Below are positions 1 to 10,100 of a DNA stretch of 39,205 nt, one piece after another. The position numbers and the translations under genes are program-made. The DNA is taken from contig MZGQ01000009.1 of NCBI GenBank assembly GCA_002085115.1, forward strand, positions 1-39,205. Reading direction: 5' to 3'. The stretch comes from Desulfococcus sp. 4484_241. Lineage in GTDB: Bacteria; Desulfobacterota; Desulfobacteria; Desulfobacterales; Desulfosudaceae. A model generated the notes under the pieces. That model had not been told where the DNA came from. It saw only the letters and a program-made list of their open reading frames with translations, and searched no databases. Position 1 is the stretch's first letter. Every line of letters starts with the position of its first letter.

Positions 1-2
1 TC

Positions 3-1457
3 TTCGCTTTTGTAAACGCTCTTGGCGACATCGGTACCGAGTGGGCCTGCGCGGCGGCTGGCTGCGTGAACTGGGGTTTCCCCACACTGGCCGATACCGA
101 TATTCCGGAGATACTGCCGACAGGTATCTGTACATATGAACATATTGTCGCAAATGTCCCGCACGATGAGCTTGTGCAGAGATCGGTTGAGGTGCGCGGC
201 CTTAAGGTTACCGTTTCCGAGATCGACATTCCCTGTTCATTCGGCCCGGCCTACGAAGGTGAGCGCGTCCGCGGCAAGGACCTCTTTTGCCAGATGGGCG
301 GCGGCAAGACACAGTGCACCGAGCTTGTCAAGATGGCCGACATGAAGGAGATCGAGGACGGCAAGGTCGAGGTGGTAGGCAAGGATATTCCAGACTTAAA
401 GGAAGGCGATGTGCTTCCGCTGGCTATTTACGTCCAGATTGCCGGCCGTGAGTTCCAGGAGGATTTCGAGCCGATCCTGGAACGCCAGATCCATCACCTT
501 GTCAACTATATCCAGGGCGTTATGCACATAGGTCAGCGTGATATTTCCTGGGTGCGTGTAAGCAAGGCTGCTGTTGAGAAGGGTTTCACCCTGAAGGATA
601 TCGGCGTTGTCCTGCATGCAAAGATGCACCAGGATTTCGGAAAGATTTTAGACAAGGTCCAGGTCACCCTCTATACCAACAAAGAGGATGTTGACAAGAT
701 GACGGCAAAGGCCCGTGCCGAGTACAAGCACAGGGACGAGCGTGTCGACAAGATGACAGACGAGGATGTCGATCTTTTCTACTCCTGCACGTTGTGCCAG
801 TCCTTTGCGCCCAATCACGTGTGCACCGTCAGCCCCGAGCGTACCGGCCTTTGCGGGGCATACAACTGGATGGACTGCAAGGCTTCCTATGAGATCAACC
901 CGACAGGCCCGAACCAGCCGATAGAGAAGGGCGAGTGCCTGGATCCTGTGCTGGGCCAGTGGGCCGGGGTCAACGAGTTTGTCAAGAAGGCGTCCAGGGG
1001 TGCTGTGGAGCGTTACAACCTCTACTCCATGATGCAAGATCCGATGACGACATGCGGGTGCTGTGAGTGTATCGCGGCTGCACTTCCGGGACTCAACGGG
1101 TTTATGACCGTGAACCGTGAATATATGGGTGAAACGCCCTGCGGCATGAAGTTCACCACACTTGCAGGCGTTATGGGCGGCGGTGCGGTTTCTCCGGGGT
1201 TTGTCGGCCATTCCAAGTTTAACATCACTCAGGCGAAGTTTCTCAAGGGTGACGGAGGCCTGCTTCGGATGGTCTGGATGCCCAAGATGCTGAAGGAGGA
1301 GATCAAGGAGCGTCTGGACGCAATGGCTGCGGCACTTGGCGTTCCCGACCTGTATGACAAGATAGCTGACGAGACCATAGGGACCACGGAGGAAGAGATA
1401 AGGCCTTTCCTGGAAGAGAAGGGACATCCCGCACTCTCCATGGATCCTTTAGTTTAA
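3..1457 (+). CDS. acsB: Acetyl-CoA synthase, bacterial AcsB type (5'-truncated by window edge)
   Basis: This is the catalytic subunit of CODH/acetyl-CoA synthase. It joins a methyl group from the corrinoid protein, CO and CoA into acetyl-CoA in the Wood-Ljungdahl pathway, in the cytoplasm. The reading frame is open from base 3, so the gene begins outside the window. About 484 codons are visible of a family length near 730. The GTG at 66 is an internal codon, not the start. The A-cluster ligands are clear. Cysteines at bases ~786, 795, 822 and 852 lie in the pattern CTLC-x8-C-x9-C and match the [4Fe-4S] ligands. The Cys-Gly-Cys at ~1053-1061 (TTCGCCEC) matches the distal nickel site. It is followed by acsC and acsE on the same strand, so it is probably the upstream part of an acs operon. 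In sulfate reducers the pathway can run oxidatively or reductively, and the sequence does not say which. Confidence 0.96.
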   Translation, partial: FAFVNALGDIGTEWACAAAGCVNWGFPTLADTDIPEILPTGICTYEHIVANVPHDELVQRSVEVRGLKVTVSEIDIPCSFGPAYEGERVRGKDLFCQMGGGKTQCTELVKMADMKEIEDGKVEVVGKDIPDLKEGDVLPLAIYVQIAGREFQEDFEPILERQIHHLVNYIQGVMHIGQRDISWVRVSKAAVEKGFTLKDIGVVLHAKMHQDFGKILDKVQVTLYTNKEDVDKMTAKARAEYKHRDERVDKMTDEDVDLFYSCTLCQSFAPNHVCTVSPERTGLCGAYNWMDCKASYEINPTGPNQPIEKGECLDPVLGQWAGVNEFVKKASRGAVERYNLYSMMQDPMTTCGCCECIAAALPGLNGFMTVNREYMGETPCGMKFTTLAGVMGGGAVSPGFVGHSKFNITQAKFLKGDGGLLRMVWMPKMLKEEIKERLDAMAAALGVPDLYDKIADETIGTTEEEIRPFLEEKGHPALSMDPLV

Positions 1458-1463
1458 TCCCGG

Positions 1464-1491
1464 GTGCCGGCCGGCCTTATGCCGGCCGCAC
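1464..1491 (+). promoter_or_regulatory. GC-rich intercistronic hairpin between acsB and acsC
   Basis: The arms 1464-1475 and 1481-1491 pair almost perfectly, with one bulged C at 1467 and a 5-base loop. No T-tract follows, so this is more likely an mRNA-stabilising or processing element than a terminator. Role inferred. Confidence 0.55.
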
Positions 1492-1535
1492 AGGGTTGAT
1501 AAGATTCCAATAAATTCCAGATAAAGGAGAGGACA

Positions 1536-2873
1536 ATGGCATTAACGGGAATTCAGATTTTCAAGCTCCTTCCGCAGACAAACTGCAAGGAGTGCGGTGC
1601 TCCGACATGCCTTGCTTTTGCGATGAATCTGGCAGCTGGAAAGGCGGAGTTGGACAGCTGCCCGTACGTTTCGGACGAATCAAGGGAAAAACTTGCAGAG
1701 GCGTCGGCACCGCCTATCAGACCTGTAAAGCTTGGCAAGGGTGTACGTGAACGGATGACCGGCGGAGAGACCGTGCTCTACCGTCATGAGAAAACTTTTT
1801 ACAATCCAACGGTTCTTGCCGCGTGTATCGATGGCGGTATAAAGAAAAAGGATCTCGAGACCAAGCTCAAGGCCTGGAACGCAATACAGTACGAGCGTGT
1901 CGGCTTGAACCTGCGACCGGAAATGGCGGCCGTGAAAGATACCGGCGACGCCAAGGCGTTTGCGGCTACGGCAAAGACTATCGCCGAGACATCCGAGTTC
2001 AACGTAATACTCATGACAGAGAACGTTGATACCATGAAGGCAGGCGTGGAAGCCTGCGGCTTCAAGAGGCCGCTGCTGTATGGTGCAACCGCCGATAACA
2101 TAGAGGATATGGGCAAGCTTGCGCTCGATACCGGTCTTCCCATAGGTGTTAAGGCTGATTCGATAGATGCTCTTATTTCTCTTACAGAGAAGCTTACCGG
2201 AATGGGGTTAAAGGACATAGTCATCGATCCCGGTTCAAGGGAGCCAAAACAGTCTCTCGAAGACATGGTGGCCATAAGGCGTGCGGCCCTGAAGGCTGGC
2301 AACAAGGCCCTGGGTTTTCCGACCATAACATTCCCCTGTGAAATGGCATCCAACCCGGATGTTGAGACAATGATTGCGGCCATGCATATAGCCAAGTACG
2401 GCAGCATAGTTGTGCTTTCCGATTTTGCCGGTGAAACGGTATTTCCGCTGCTTCTTGAAAGGCTCAACATCTTTACAGATCCGCAGCGGCCGATGACGGT
2501 TACCGAGGGTATTTACGAGATAGGAAATCCGGACGAAAACTCACCGGTTCTTGTAACCACCAACTTCGCCCTGACATACTTCATTGTTTCCGGCGAGATT
2601 GAAAACAGCAAGATACCGGCATGGCTGCTGGTTAAGGATTCGGAGGGCCTTTCCGTTCTCACCGCGTGGGCTGCCGGAAAGTTTGCCGGCGATGACGTTG
2701 GGGTCTTTGTCAAGAAGTGCGGGATCATGGACAAGGTAAAACACACCGAGCTTATTATTCCAGGATACGCCGCTGCGATCGCGGGCGAAGTCGAGGAAGA
2801 ACTCCCAGGCTGGACCATCACGGTCGGCCCCAGGGAGGCTCCGCATATTCCCGCGTTTCTGAAGGCAAGATAG
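1536..2873 (+). CDS. acsC: Corrinoid iron-sulfur protein large (gamma) subunit
   Basis: This is the methyl carrier of the Wood-Ljungdahl pathway. It holds a corrinoid that takes a methyl group from AcsE and passes it to the A-cluster of AcsB. The 445-residue length is normal for the family. The N-terminal [4Fe-4S] motif is intact, with cysteines 17, 20, 25 and 42 in C-x2-C-x4-C-x16-C. A TIM-barrel domain and a C-terminal cobamide-binding domain follow. The ATG has a good Shine-Dalgarno (aaaggagag) about 5 bases upstream. The partner small subunit AcsD is not in the visible part, and I expect it upstream of the window. The gene sits between acsB and acsE on the same strand. Confidence 0.95.
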   Translation: MALTGIQIFKLLPQTNCKECGAPTCLAFAMNLAAGKAELDSCPYVSDESREKLAEASAPPIRPVKLGKGVRERMTGGETVLYRHEKTFYNPTVLAACIDGGIKKKDLETKLKAWNAIQYERVGLNLRPEMAAVKDTGDAKAFAATAKTIAETSEFNVILMTENVDTMKAGVEACGFKRPLLYGATADNIEDMGKLALDTGLPIGVKADSIDALISLTEKLTGMGLKDIVIDPGSREPKQSLEDMVAIRRAALKAGNKALGFPTITFPCEMASNPDVETMIAAMHIAKYGSIVVLSDFAGETVFPLLLERLNIFTDPQRPMTVTEGIYEIGNPDENSPVLVTTNFALTYFIVSGEIENSKIPAWLLVKDSEGLSVLTAWAAGKFAGDDVGVFVKKCGIMDKVKHTELIIPGYAAAIAGEVEEELPGWTITVGPREAPHIPAFLKAR

Positions 2874-2885
2874 ACAGGAGGGGGC

Positions 2886-2905
2886 AAGCCGCCGACCGGC
2901 GGTTT
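2886..2905 (+). promoter_or_regulatory. GC-rich intercistronic hairpin between acsC and acsE
   Basis: The 8-bp stem 2886-2893 / 2898-2905 (one G-T pair) has a GACC loop. No T-tract follows, and the next gene starts 38 bases downstream. This is the second such hairpin in the acs run and is probably an mRNA stability or processing element rather than a stop signal. Confidence 0.5.
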
Positions 2906-2943
2906 ATCGGGGTAGAACACAAACCAATGAAGGGAATTCGGAA

Positions 2944-3828
2944 ATGATACTTATAGGTGAAAGTTTAAACGTTATGTCCAAGAAAATCGGCAAAGCGTTC
3001 AAGGAGCGTGATCCAAAGCCAATCCAGGAAGAGGCCCTGATGCAGAAAGAGAAGGGCATGGATTATATCGACATAAATCTGGGGCCTGCCAAGAAGGACG
3101 GCCACGAGCTTATGCCGTGGGTTGTCCAGACCGTGCAGGAGGTGGTCCCTGATATACCCTTGGCTCTGGACACGTCCAACATTGATGCCATCGAGGCGGG
3201 GCTGAAGGTTTACCAGGCCACCCCTCAGCCGCCGCTTATCAACTCCATTATGGCCCGTCCGGAACGTTATGAGAAGATGATCCCGATGGCGGCTGAGTAC
3301 AATGCCGATTTCATAGCCCTTATGTGGGGGCCTGAAGGGTTACCCAGGGACGAAAACGAGCGTGCCGCACTGGCTGTTGAGCTTATGTATGCCGCCAACG
3401 AGGCAGGTATCGAGAACGAACATATCTGGTTCGATGGTGTTGTAACCCCGGTGAACGTGCAGCAGGATCAGGTCATGAGCCTGCTGAACTTCCAGATGAT
3501 GCTCGGAGACATGGCGCCGGGCGCAAGGAGCACCTGCGGCCTTTCCAATGTTTCAAATGGGGCACCGTCACACCTGCGGCCTATTTTGAACCAGACCTAC
3601 ATGGTGATGCTTAAACGCTACGGCATGTACTCTGTTATTTCAGATCCTCTTGACGAGCAGCTTACCGATATTGCCAAGGGGAACCGTCCCGATATTGAAG
3701 AGGTGATTTACGCTGTAATGGATGGCGAGGAACCGGAAGTATCGACAAAGGAGCTGACAGATTACGTGAAAACCGCAAAGGTTATTCTCGGTCATACTCT
3801 TTATTCCGATTCGTGGCTTGAGGTTTAA
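2944..3828 (+). CDS. acsE: Methyltetrahydrofolate:corrinoid/iron-sulfur protein methyltransferase
   Basis: It transfers the N5-methyl of methyltetrahydrofolate to the cobalt of the corrinoid iron-sulfur protein. The protein is a pterin-binding (DHPS-like) TIM barrel of 294 residues. Recognisable family signatures are GESLN near the start, DINLGPA (residues 43-49), LALDTSN (73-79, pterin-contacting Asp76) and GLSNVS (199-204, with the catalytic-site Asn202). The Moorella-type enzyme is about 262 residues. The extra length here lies mainly near residues 241-278, just before the final conserved helix (ILGHTLYSDSW). The start has a modest Shine-Dalgarno (aaggga). It is the last gene of the acs run and is followed by an intrinsic terminator at 3857. 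Confidence 0.93.
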   Translation: MILIGESLNVMSKKIGKAFKERDPKPIQEEALMQKEKGMDYIDINLGPAKKDGHELMPWVVQTVQEVVPDIPLALDTSNIDAIEAGLKVYQATPQPPLINSIMARPERYEKMIPMAAEYNADFIALMWGPEGLPRDENERAALAVELMYAANEAGIENEHIWFDGVVTPVNVQQDQVMSLLNFQMMLGDMAPGARSTCGLSNVSNGAPSHLRPILNQTYMVMLKRYGMYSVISDPLDEQLTDIAKGNRPDIEEVIYAVMDGEEPEVSTKELTDYVKTAKVILGHTLYSDSWLEV

Positions 3829-3856
3829 GACGTTTTTACTGTTTGAATTTGGATCG

Positions 3857-3897
3857 TCGGGGCCGTTCCCTGAAAGGGGCGGCCCCGATGTTTTTTT
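3857..3897 (+). terminator. Intrinsic terminator of the acs operon
   Basis: A 14-bp GC-rich stem (3857-3870 with 3875-3888, two G-T pairs and one terminal mismatch) carries a TGAA loop and is followed by a run of seven T at 3891-3897. It lies 29 bases after acsE and before the thioesterase ribosome binding site. Confidence 0.9.
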
Positions 3898-3922
3898 GCC
3901 TGATATTGTTGGAAGGAGCGTT

Positions 3923-4429
3923 ATGGAAAAGGGATTTCAGGATTATTATCCGGACGATCTTAGCTGGTGCTATGGATGTGGCAGGAAGAATGAGCAGGGG
4001 TTAAAGATAAAGAGTTTCTGGGACGGCGATGAATCGGTGTGCTATTTTGAACCAAGGCCGTACCACATGGCCGTTCCCGGCATAGTGTATGGCGGGCTTA
4101 TAGCGTCGCTGATAGACTGCCACAGCACCGGCACTGCGTCTGCTGCCGCCTACAGGGCAGAGGGCAGGGAGATGGGGAGCCTGCCTGTGTTCCGTTTTGT
4201 GACCGCATCACTTCATGTTGATTACCTGCGTCCTACCCCCATGGGGCCTCTTGAGATAAGGGGCAGGGTGTCCGAGATCAAGGGCAGGAAGGTGGTTGTG
4301 GACAGCACTGTCATTGCAAACGGCGAGATCTGCGCAAAAGGCCGTGTAGTTGCAGTAAACATTCCGGAGGACCTGTTGCAAAGTGCGGCAGACCATGCCG
4401 CAAGGTTAAAGCCAGGGGACAATGGTTAA
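3923..4429 (+). CDS. PaaI-like hotdog-fold thioesterase family protein
   Basis: A 168-residue single hotdog domain, probably an acyl-CoA thioesterase of unknown substrate. The family signs are CYGCGRKNEQGLKI near residues 16-29 (the CxxCG..N..GL opening common in this group) and GIVYGGLIASLIDCHS, which corresponds to the HGG-helix of PaaI proteins with Tyr in place of His. A later strand reads HVDYLRPTPMG. I chose ATG 3923 because GGAAGGAG lies 4 bases upstream. An in-frame ATG at 3818 would put the coding region across the acs terminator and inside acsE. The gene stands alone between that terminator and the convergent efflux/lpxR unit. Confidence 0.82.
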   Translation: MEKGFQDYYPDDLSWCYGCGRKNEQGLKIKSFWDGDESVCYFEPRPYHMAVPGIVYGGLIASLIDCHSTGTASAAAYRAEGREMGSLPVFRFVTASLHVDYLRPTPMGPLEIRGRVSEIKGRKVVVDSTVIANGEICAKGRVVAVNIPEDLLQSAADHAARLKPGDNG

Positions 4430-4552
4430 TTTATCCTGAAATTCATCAAATGTTCTGCCTTGCAGGTAAAAGGCGAAACGCCACAGGCAGGCGGGAGGGG
4501 TCAGCCGCTACCAAAAGCTTGCGGTTCGGCCTTGTTGCCACAGAGGGTTGGA

Positions 4553-5629
4553 TTAAAACCGCCATTCCAGGGATATTATGCCCAGCCGTTCATCACCTTC
4601 CGCAGCTGTGGCCTTTGAGGTGTCAACATCGTCGGTGCATACAATGGCGGCCAGGGTGACGCCCAATCTTTTACCCTCATAATAAAGCCCCCATACGATT
4701 GATCCCACGAAGGGCTTTTTGTCAACACTGTGGCTGTTCCGAAAGAGGTTGCCGTCAAGAAGCTCGTTCCTGACAAAGGCGGTTCCCCGTATAGAAAGGC
4801 CGGCATATAGAGATCCGTATGCCGGATTTTGCGGTTTCAGCGATGCCAGGTAGTTCATGAAGACTCCGGCCGGGTCGGGAACGTAAAAGAACCCCCTGGT
4901 CATGTTGTGGCCGATTCGTATATCGACAGATACCGACGCCTGGGTAAACAGGTTGCCTATGCCCATGTTGCCGCCTATGGCGGTATCCATCGAGAATCCG
5001 CCGGGCGAGCCAAGACTCAGGATTTTGCGTTTAACCATGTAGTTTATGTTAAGCAGGGGTTCTGTTTTCAGCTGATTGTCCCACCCCTTTGGGTCAACAC
5101 TGTCGAAAATTTTGTGAGCGGTTTTTTGTGTCTGCTCGGCCATGGAAAGGGGGCCCATCAGGCCGCAGATGAATTCAAGCCCGTAAAACTCCTTGTTGTT
5201 GAAGGCGAACCATGTACCATGAGCGGTTATCGCCCCGGCATAGGGCACATCGTTTATGATAAGGTCTGTACGGGTGGAATCGGATGGCGTCTGCATTATT
5301 TGGCCTATACCGAGCCCTGACCGAAATACAAGCCCTTCATTTGTAAATCCGGGGAGCTTTTTCAGGATACCCTTCAGGGCGCTGGGGGTGTACTTTATAT
5401 CGTCCCGGTTTTGCGCAATGTCTGAGTACCTGTGGAGGGACCAAACATTGGTGAGCTTGTTGTCCTTGTGAAAGAACAGGTCGTTGTCAAATTCAAAGCG
5501 CCAGGTGGCGGATTCAACCGACCTGCCGCCCGTGCCTGCCGTTGAAACAGCAGGCAAAGCCGCTTCAAACAGCATTATCAAGATAGCAGAAACCACCGCA
5601 GCAATTGCAGGGACAGCAGAAGGGCGCAT
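4553..5629 (-). CDS. lpxR: Lipid A 3'-O-deacylase family outer-membrane protein (LpxR/DUF2219)
   Basis: LpxR proteins are calcium-dependent outer-membrane beta-barrels that remove the 3'-acyloxyacyl group of lipid A. This one has 358 residues, a signal peptide of about 31 residues and a final aromatic residue (EWRF) typical of barrels. Family motifs are present: FDNDLFFHKDNKLTN (residues 47-61, with Asn49 and Asp50 at the expected active-site positions) and SMAEQTQKTAHKIF then GWDNQL (162-188, with His172 at the position of the catalytic His). It begins 5 bases after the outer-membrane factor gene stops, so it is very probably the last gene of the tetR-RND operon. That linkage suggests envelope remodelling co-regulated with efflux. 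Family assignment is strong; the enzymatic activity is inferred. Confidence 0.87.
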   Translation of the reverse strand: MRPSAVPAIAAVVSAILIMLFEAALPAVSTAGTGGRSVESATWRFEFDNDLFFHKDNKLTNVWSLHRYSDIAQNRDDIKYTPSALKGILKKLPGFTNEGLVFRSGLGIGQIMQTPSDSTRTDLIINDVPYAGAITAHGTWFAFNNKEFYGLEFICGLMGPLSMAEQTQKTAHKIFDSVDPKGWDNQLKTEPLLNINYMVKRKILSLGSPGGFSMDTAIGGNMGIGNLFTQASVSVDIRIGHNMTRGFFYVPDPAGVFMNYLASLKPQNPAYGSLYAGLSIRGTAFVRNELLDGNLFRNSHSVDKKPFVGSIVWGLYYEGKRLGVTLAAIVCTDDVDTSKATAAEGDERLGIISLEWRF

Positions 5630-5634
5630 TTTTT

Positions 5635-7086
5635 TTAGTCTTTCTGTTTTTCCGATTTGTCCTGCGCTGTTTCGTCTCGATCCCGGCCCCCGCCCAGCGC
5701 GGCGTAAAGTTTTATTTTGTTTGCAAGTTCGGCAAGCCGCAGCGAAACAAGACCCTGCCTGGCAGCGTACAAGGACTGCTGGGCATCCAGTACATTGATA
5801 TAGCTGTCGATTCCCTCTTTGTACCGTTTATATGAAAGATCGTAAGTATCAGCAACAGCATTCGTCAAAGATTGCTGTGCGGTCAACTGCTGTTCCACCG
5901 TTCCCTGCGTAGCAAGGGCGTCGGCCACCTCCCTGAAGGCCGCCTGAATGGTTTTTTCGTATTGGGCCAGGGCAATTTTTTGCTCAGCCTTGCTGACTCT
6001 GTACGCGGCCCAGGTGCGGGGATCGAAAACCGGTATCTTGATCTGTGGCGTAAAACTCCACGTGCCGTTCCCGGAGTCAAACAGGCCGGAGAGCTCGTCG
6101 CTTGCTGTCCCTACAGATGTGGTAAGGGATATGCTCGGGAAAAAGGCGGCACGGGCGGCGCCGATATAGGCATACGCTCCTTTGAGCCTGTGTTCGGCGG
6201 AAATTATATCCGGGCGGTTCAAGAGGATTTCAGAAGAGATTCCGGCAAAAATTTTTTCGGGCGGAGTGATGTCGGAAAGGTTTTGGGGGAGCAGTTCTTC
6301 TGTAACCGTGGCTCCGACAAGAAGACAAAGAGCGTTTTTGTCCAGGGCCACTACCTGAGTGTAGCGGGCCACGTCACCACGGGCCGCATCCAACCGAACC
6401 TGTGCCTGCCGGAGCTCCATCCCGGTCGCGATTCCTACATCGTACTGCTGTTTTATCAAATCATAGGCGGCCTGGCGTGTTGTCAGCGTAGAGCGGGCAA
6501 GTTTCAGATTTTCTCTGTCTGCTCCAAGCGCCAGGTACGCCCTTGCGACTCCGGATATCAGGGATACCTGCGCGGCGCGCCTGGCCTCGTCGGTTGCCAG
6601 GTATTCCTCCAGTGCCTGTTTTTTAAGATTCCGTATCCGTCCGAAAAAATCGATCTCCCATGAGCTGATTCCAAGGCTGACATCGTAACGTTCCAGCGTA
6701 AGTTTTTGGGGAAACCCCATCACTTTGGGAGGAATTTTCTGTTTATTCCAGCTTGCGTTGCCGCTTATCGAGGGAAACAGCTCGGCCCGCCGTATCCCAT
6801 ACATGGCACGCGCGCGTTCAACATTCAAGGCCGCAAGCTTTAGATCCCTGTTGTTGTCGAGAGCCGTTTTTATGACTGCCTGAAGTTTCGGGTCGGTGAA
6901 AAACTCCTTCCATCCAAGTTGCGGAGCGGTCGGGGTACCCTGTGTGGCCTTTGTTGTTTTGTATGCCTCGCCCTGCGGCCACTGAGCCGGAATGGGCGCC
7001 TTGGGCTTTGTGTATTCCGGGGCCAGGGTGCAACCATTCAGGAAAAAGACTATTCCGACCATTACAGATACAAATCGTCTGTTCAT
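5635..7086 (-). CDS. RND efflux outer-membrane factor lipoprotein (NodT/OprM family)
   Basis: The outer-membrane channel of a tripartite RND pump, 483 residues. It has a lipoprotein signal with lipobox LNGC (lipidated Cys19 from the chosen start), then APEYTKP as is usual for NodT/OprM proteins. It contains two TolC-type repeats with long helices. I prefer the ATG at 7086 because AAAGGA lies 8 bases upstream. The in-frame ATG at 7113 has no clear Shine-Dalgarno and adds a polar stretch before the signal peptide. It is third in the pump cassette, 29 bases after the permease gene, and is followed at 5 bases by lpxR. The pump substrate cannot be read from the sequence. Confidence 0.93.
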   Translation of the reverse strand: MNRRFVSVMVGIVFFLNGCTLAPEYTKPKAPIPAQWPQGEAYKTTKATQGTPTAPQLGWKEFFTDPKLQAVIKTALDNNRDLKLAALNVERARAMYGIRRAELFPSISGNASWNKQKIPPKVMGFPQKLTLERYDVSLGISSWEIDFFGRIRNLKKQALEEYLATDEARRAAQVSLISGVARAYLALGADRENLKLARSTLTTRQAAYDLIKQQYDVGIATGMELRQAQVRLDAARGDVARYTQVVALDKNALCLLVGATVTEELLPQNLSDITPPEKIFAGISSEILLNRPDIISAEHRLKGAYAYIGAARAAFFPSISLTTSVGTASDELSGLFDSGNGTWSFTPQIKIPVFDPRTWAAYRVSKAEQKIALAQYEKTIQAAFREVADALATQGTVEQQLTAQQSLTNAVADTYDLSYKRYKEGIDSYINVLDAQQSLYAARQGLVSLRLAELANKIKLYAALGGGRDRDETAQDKSEKQKD

Positions 7087-7115
7087 ATCATTTATCCTTT
7101 GGTGGATTTTCATTG

Positions 7116-10100
7116 TTACGCATTTTTTCGTTTTCCCAATGCCCTGTAGATCATTACATAAAAGAGCGGTGCGAACAATGCCACGAGGAATGTGGAGGTA
7201 ATCATACCGCCCAGCACCCCGGTCCCGATAGCATTTTCCGCCCCGGAGCCGGCACCGTCTGCAATGGCGAGGGGAAGTACGCCGAAGCCGAACGCCAGTG
7301 AGGTCATAACGATGGGGCGCAGCCTGAGTTTTGCCCCCTCCAGCGTTGCCTCGATGAGCCCTGCCCCTTCCTCGACCCTGGTCTTGGCGAACTGGACGAT
7401 CAGGATGGCGTTTTTGGTGGTCAGGCCCAGGACCGTCAGGATCCCGATCTGGAAATAGACGTCATTTGGCAACCCCCGCATACTTGAGCCGAGCACGCCT
7501 CCGATGACCCCAAGGGGAAGACACATGAGGATCGCGATGGGAATGGGCCAGCTTTCATACAGGGCAGCCAGCACCAGGAAGATTACGAAAACGGAAAAGG
7601 CATACAGTAATCCCGCCTGGGAGCTGGCCATCCGTTCCTGGTAGGAAAGCCCGGTCCAGTCGAATCCAATGCCCTGGGGCAGCTTTGATGTCAGCTCTTC
7701 CATTGCCGCCATCGCCTCGCCGGAACTGTGCCCCGGCGCCGGTTCACCCCAGATGTTGATTGACGGGAAACCGTTATACCGCTCCAGTTGCGGAGATCCG
7801 AATGCCCAGTGCCCGGAGGCAAACGAAGAAAGGGGAACCATCTTCCCTTTGGAATTGCGGACGTACAGCTTGTCCAGGTCTTTCGGAAGCATGCGGTATG
7901 GCGCATCCAGCTGCGCATAGACCCGCTTGACACGTCCGCCCTGGACGAAGTCGTTGACATAGGCACTGCCGAAGGCCGCAGCGATGTTGTTGTGGATGGA
8001 AGTGATTGGTATTCCGAGTGCGCCGGCTTTTTCCCAGTCCACGTCAAGGTAGTATTCGGGAACGTCTTCCATGCCGTTGGGCCGGACCCGGGTCAGTCGC
8101 GGGTCCTGTGCCGCCATGCCAAGGAGCTGGTTCCGGGCTGCCATCAGTTTTTTATGGCCCAGACCGCCTCTGTCCAGCAGCTCAAAATCAAAACCCGTGG
8201 CATTGCCCAGCTCGATCACCGCAGGCGGCGGGAAGGCGAACACCATGGCGCCCCGTATTTTAGAAAACCGCCGCATCGCTCTCTCGGCCACCGCTTTAAC
8301 TTTCAGGTCGGGCCGTTTGCGAAATTTCCAGTCCCTGAGCCTGACGAATCCCAGGCCCACGTTCTGGCCCCTGCCGCCGAAGCTGTATCCAACAACCGGC
8401 ATGAAGGACTTAACCGCCTCTTTTTCGTCAGTCAGGAAGTAGTCCCTGACCTTATCCATGATCTCTTTGGTTTGTTCCAGGGTGGAGCCCGAAGGAAGTA
8501 TGGCCTGGACCAGGAGCATTCCCTGGTCTTCGTCCGGCAGGTATCCGGTGGGCATCCGAAGGAAGAGGAATCCGGTCGCCACCACGATGAGCAGGTAGAT
8601 AAATGTGTAGCGCAGTTTCTTTGCGAGCACCCGTCCGACCAGCTTAAGGTAGAGGTCTCTTCCTCCGTAGAAGAATCTGTTGAACCACCGGAAGAACGGG
8701 CGCAGAAACCAGATCGCTCTTTCGGACGATTCATGTCCAGCAGCCACCGGTTTAAGAAATGTTACGCAGAGAACGGGTGTCAATACCAGCGCAACCACTA
8801 CCGACAGCAGCATGGAAGCGGCGATGGTCACGGAAAACTGCCGGTAAATGGCTCCGGTGGAGCCCGGAAAAAACGCCATGGGCCCGAAAACCGCCGCAAG
8901 AACCAGCCCGATTCCGACCAGGGCGCTGGTGATCTGGTCCATGGACTTGGCTGCAGCCTCTTTGGGCGGAAGCCCCTCTTCTGCCATGATGCGCTCCACG
9001 TTCTCCACCACCACGATGGCGTCATCCACGAGAAGCCCGATTGCCAGCACCATGGCAAACATGGTCAGCATGTTGATGGAGAATCCGAACAGGCCAAGAA
9101 CGGCAAACGTGCCGAGAAGCACGACCGGAACGGCGATGGTGGGAACCAGAGTGGCTCGTATGTTCCCCAGGAACAGATACATGATCAGGAAAACCAGGAT
9201 GATTGCCTCAAACATGGCCTTGACCACTTCATTGATGGCCACACGGGTGAAAGGGGTGGTGTCGTAGGGATAAATGACCTTCATTCCGGGAGGAAAGTAC
9301 CGGCTCATTTCTTTAAGTCTGGTTTTGATGGCATCAGCGGTATCCAGTGCATTGGCGCCGGGGACCTGCCGGATCGCCATCGCGGCAGCCGGTTTGCCGT
9401 TGTACTCGTCATCTACATCGTAGAATTCGGTTCCCAGCTCCGTCCGCCCGATATCCCGGACTCGTACGATGGAACCGTCCGGGTTGGTGCGGATGGGAAT
9501 GGCCGCAAACTCATCCGGGGTCTGGAGCAGGTGCTGAACGACGATGACAGCGTTCATGCGCTGGCCTTTTACGGCCGGAGCACCGCCGAACTGGCCCGCG
9601 GAAACCTCCACATTGTAGGCCCGTAGTGCCTTGATGACGTCTTCCATGGTCAGGTTGTAGCTGATGAGTTTGTCAGGGTTGACCCAGATTCGCATGGCAT
9701 ACTGCGTACCGAAGGTCTCCACTTCGCCGACGCCGGGTATCCGCGCCAATACCTTTTCCAGGTTGGACTGGGCGTAGTCCCGGAGATCGTTGCCGTCCAT
9801 GCTGCCGTCTTCGGAAATCAGTCCGATGATAATCAGGTAGTTCCGCGTTGACTTGCTGACCTTGACACCCTGCCTCTGCACCACGTCGGGCAGGCTGGCC
9901 ATGGCGAGCTGGAGCTTGTTCTGCACCTTGGCCCAGGCGAGGTCGGGATCGGTTCCGGGGGCAAATGTCAGCTCGATGCGGGATGCGCCGGATGAGGAGC
10001 TTGTGCCTGAGAGGTAGATCAGCTTGTCGAAACCGGTCATCTTCTGTTCGATGATCTGGGTGACGGTATTTTCCACTGTTTCGGCAGAAGCGCCGGGGTA

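Noticed and set aside
648-1427. 259-codon minus-strand open frame
   Set aside because: Antisense shadow of acsB, whose own A-cluster motifs are intact.
3818-3922. Upstream extension of the thioesterase
   Set aside because: It would overlap acsE and read through the strong terminator; the ATG at 3923 has its own ribosome binding site.
7788-9626. 612-codon plus-strand open frame
   Set aside because: It lies opposite the RND permease, has no recognisable sequence and is an antisense shadow of a high-GC third-position gene.
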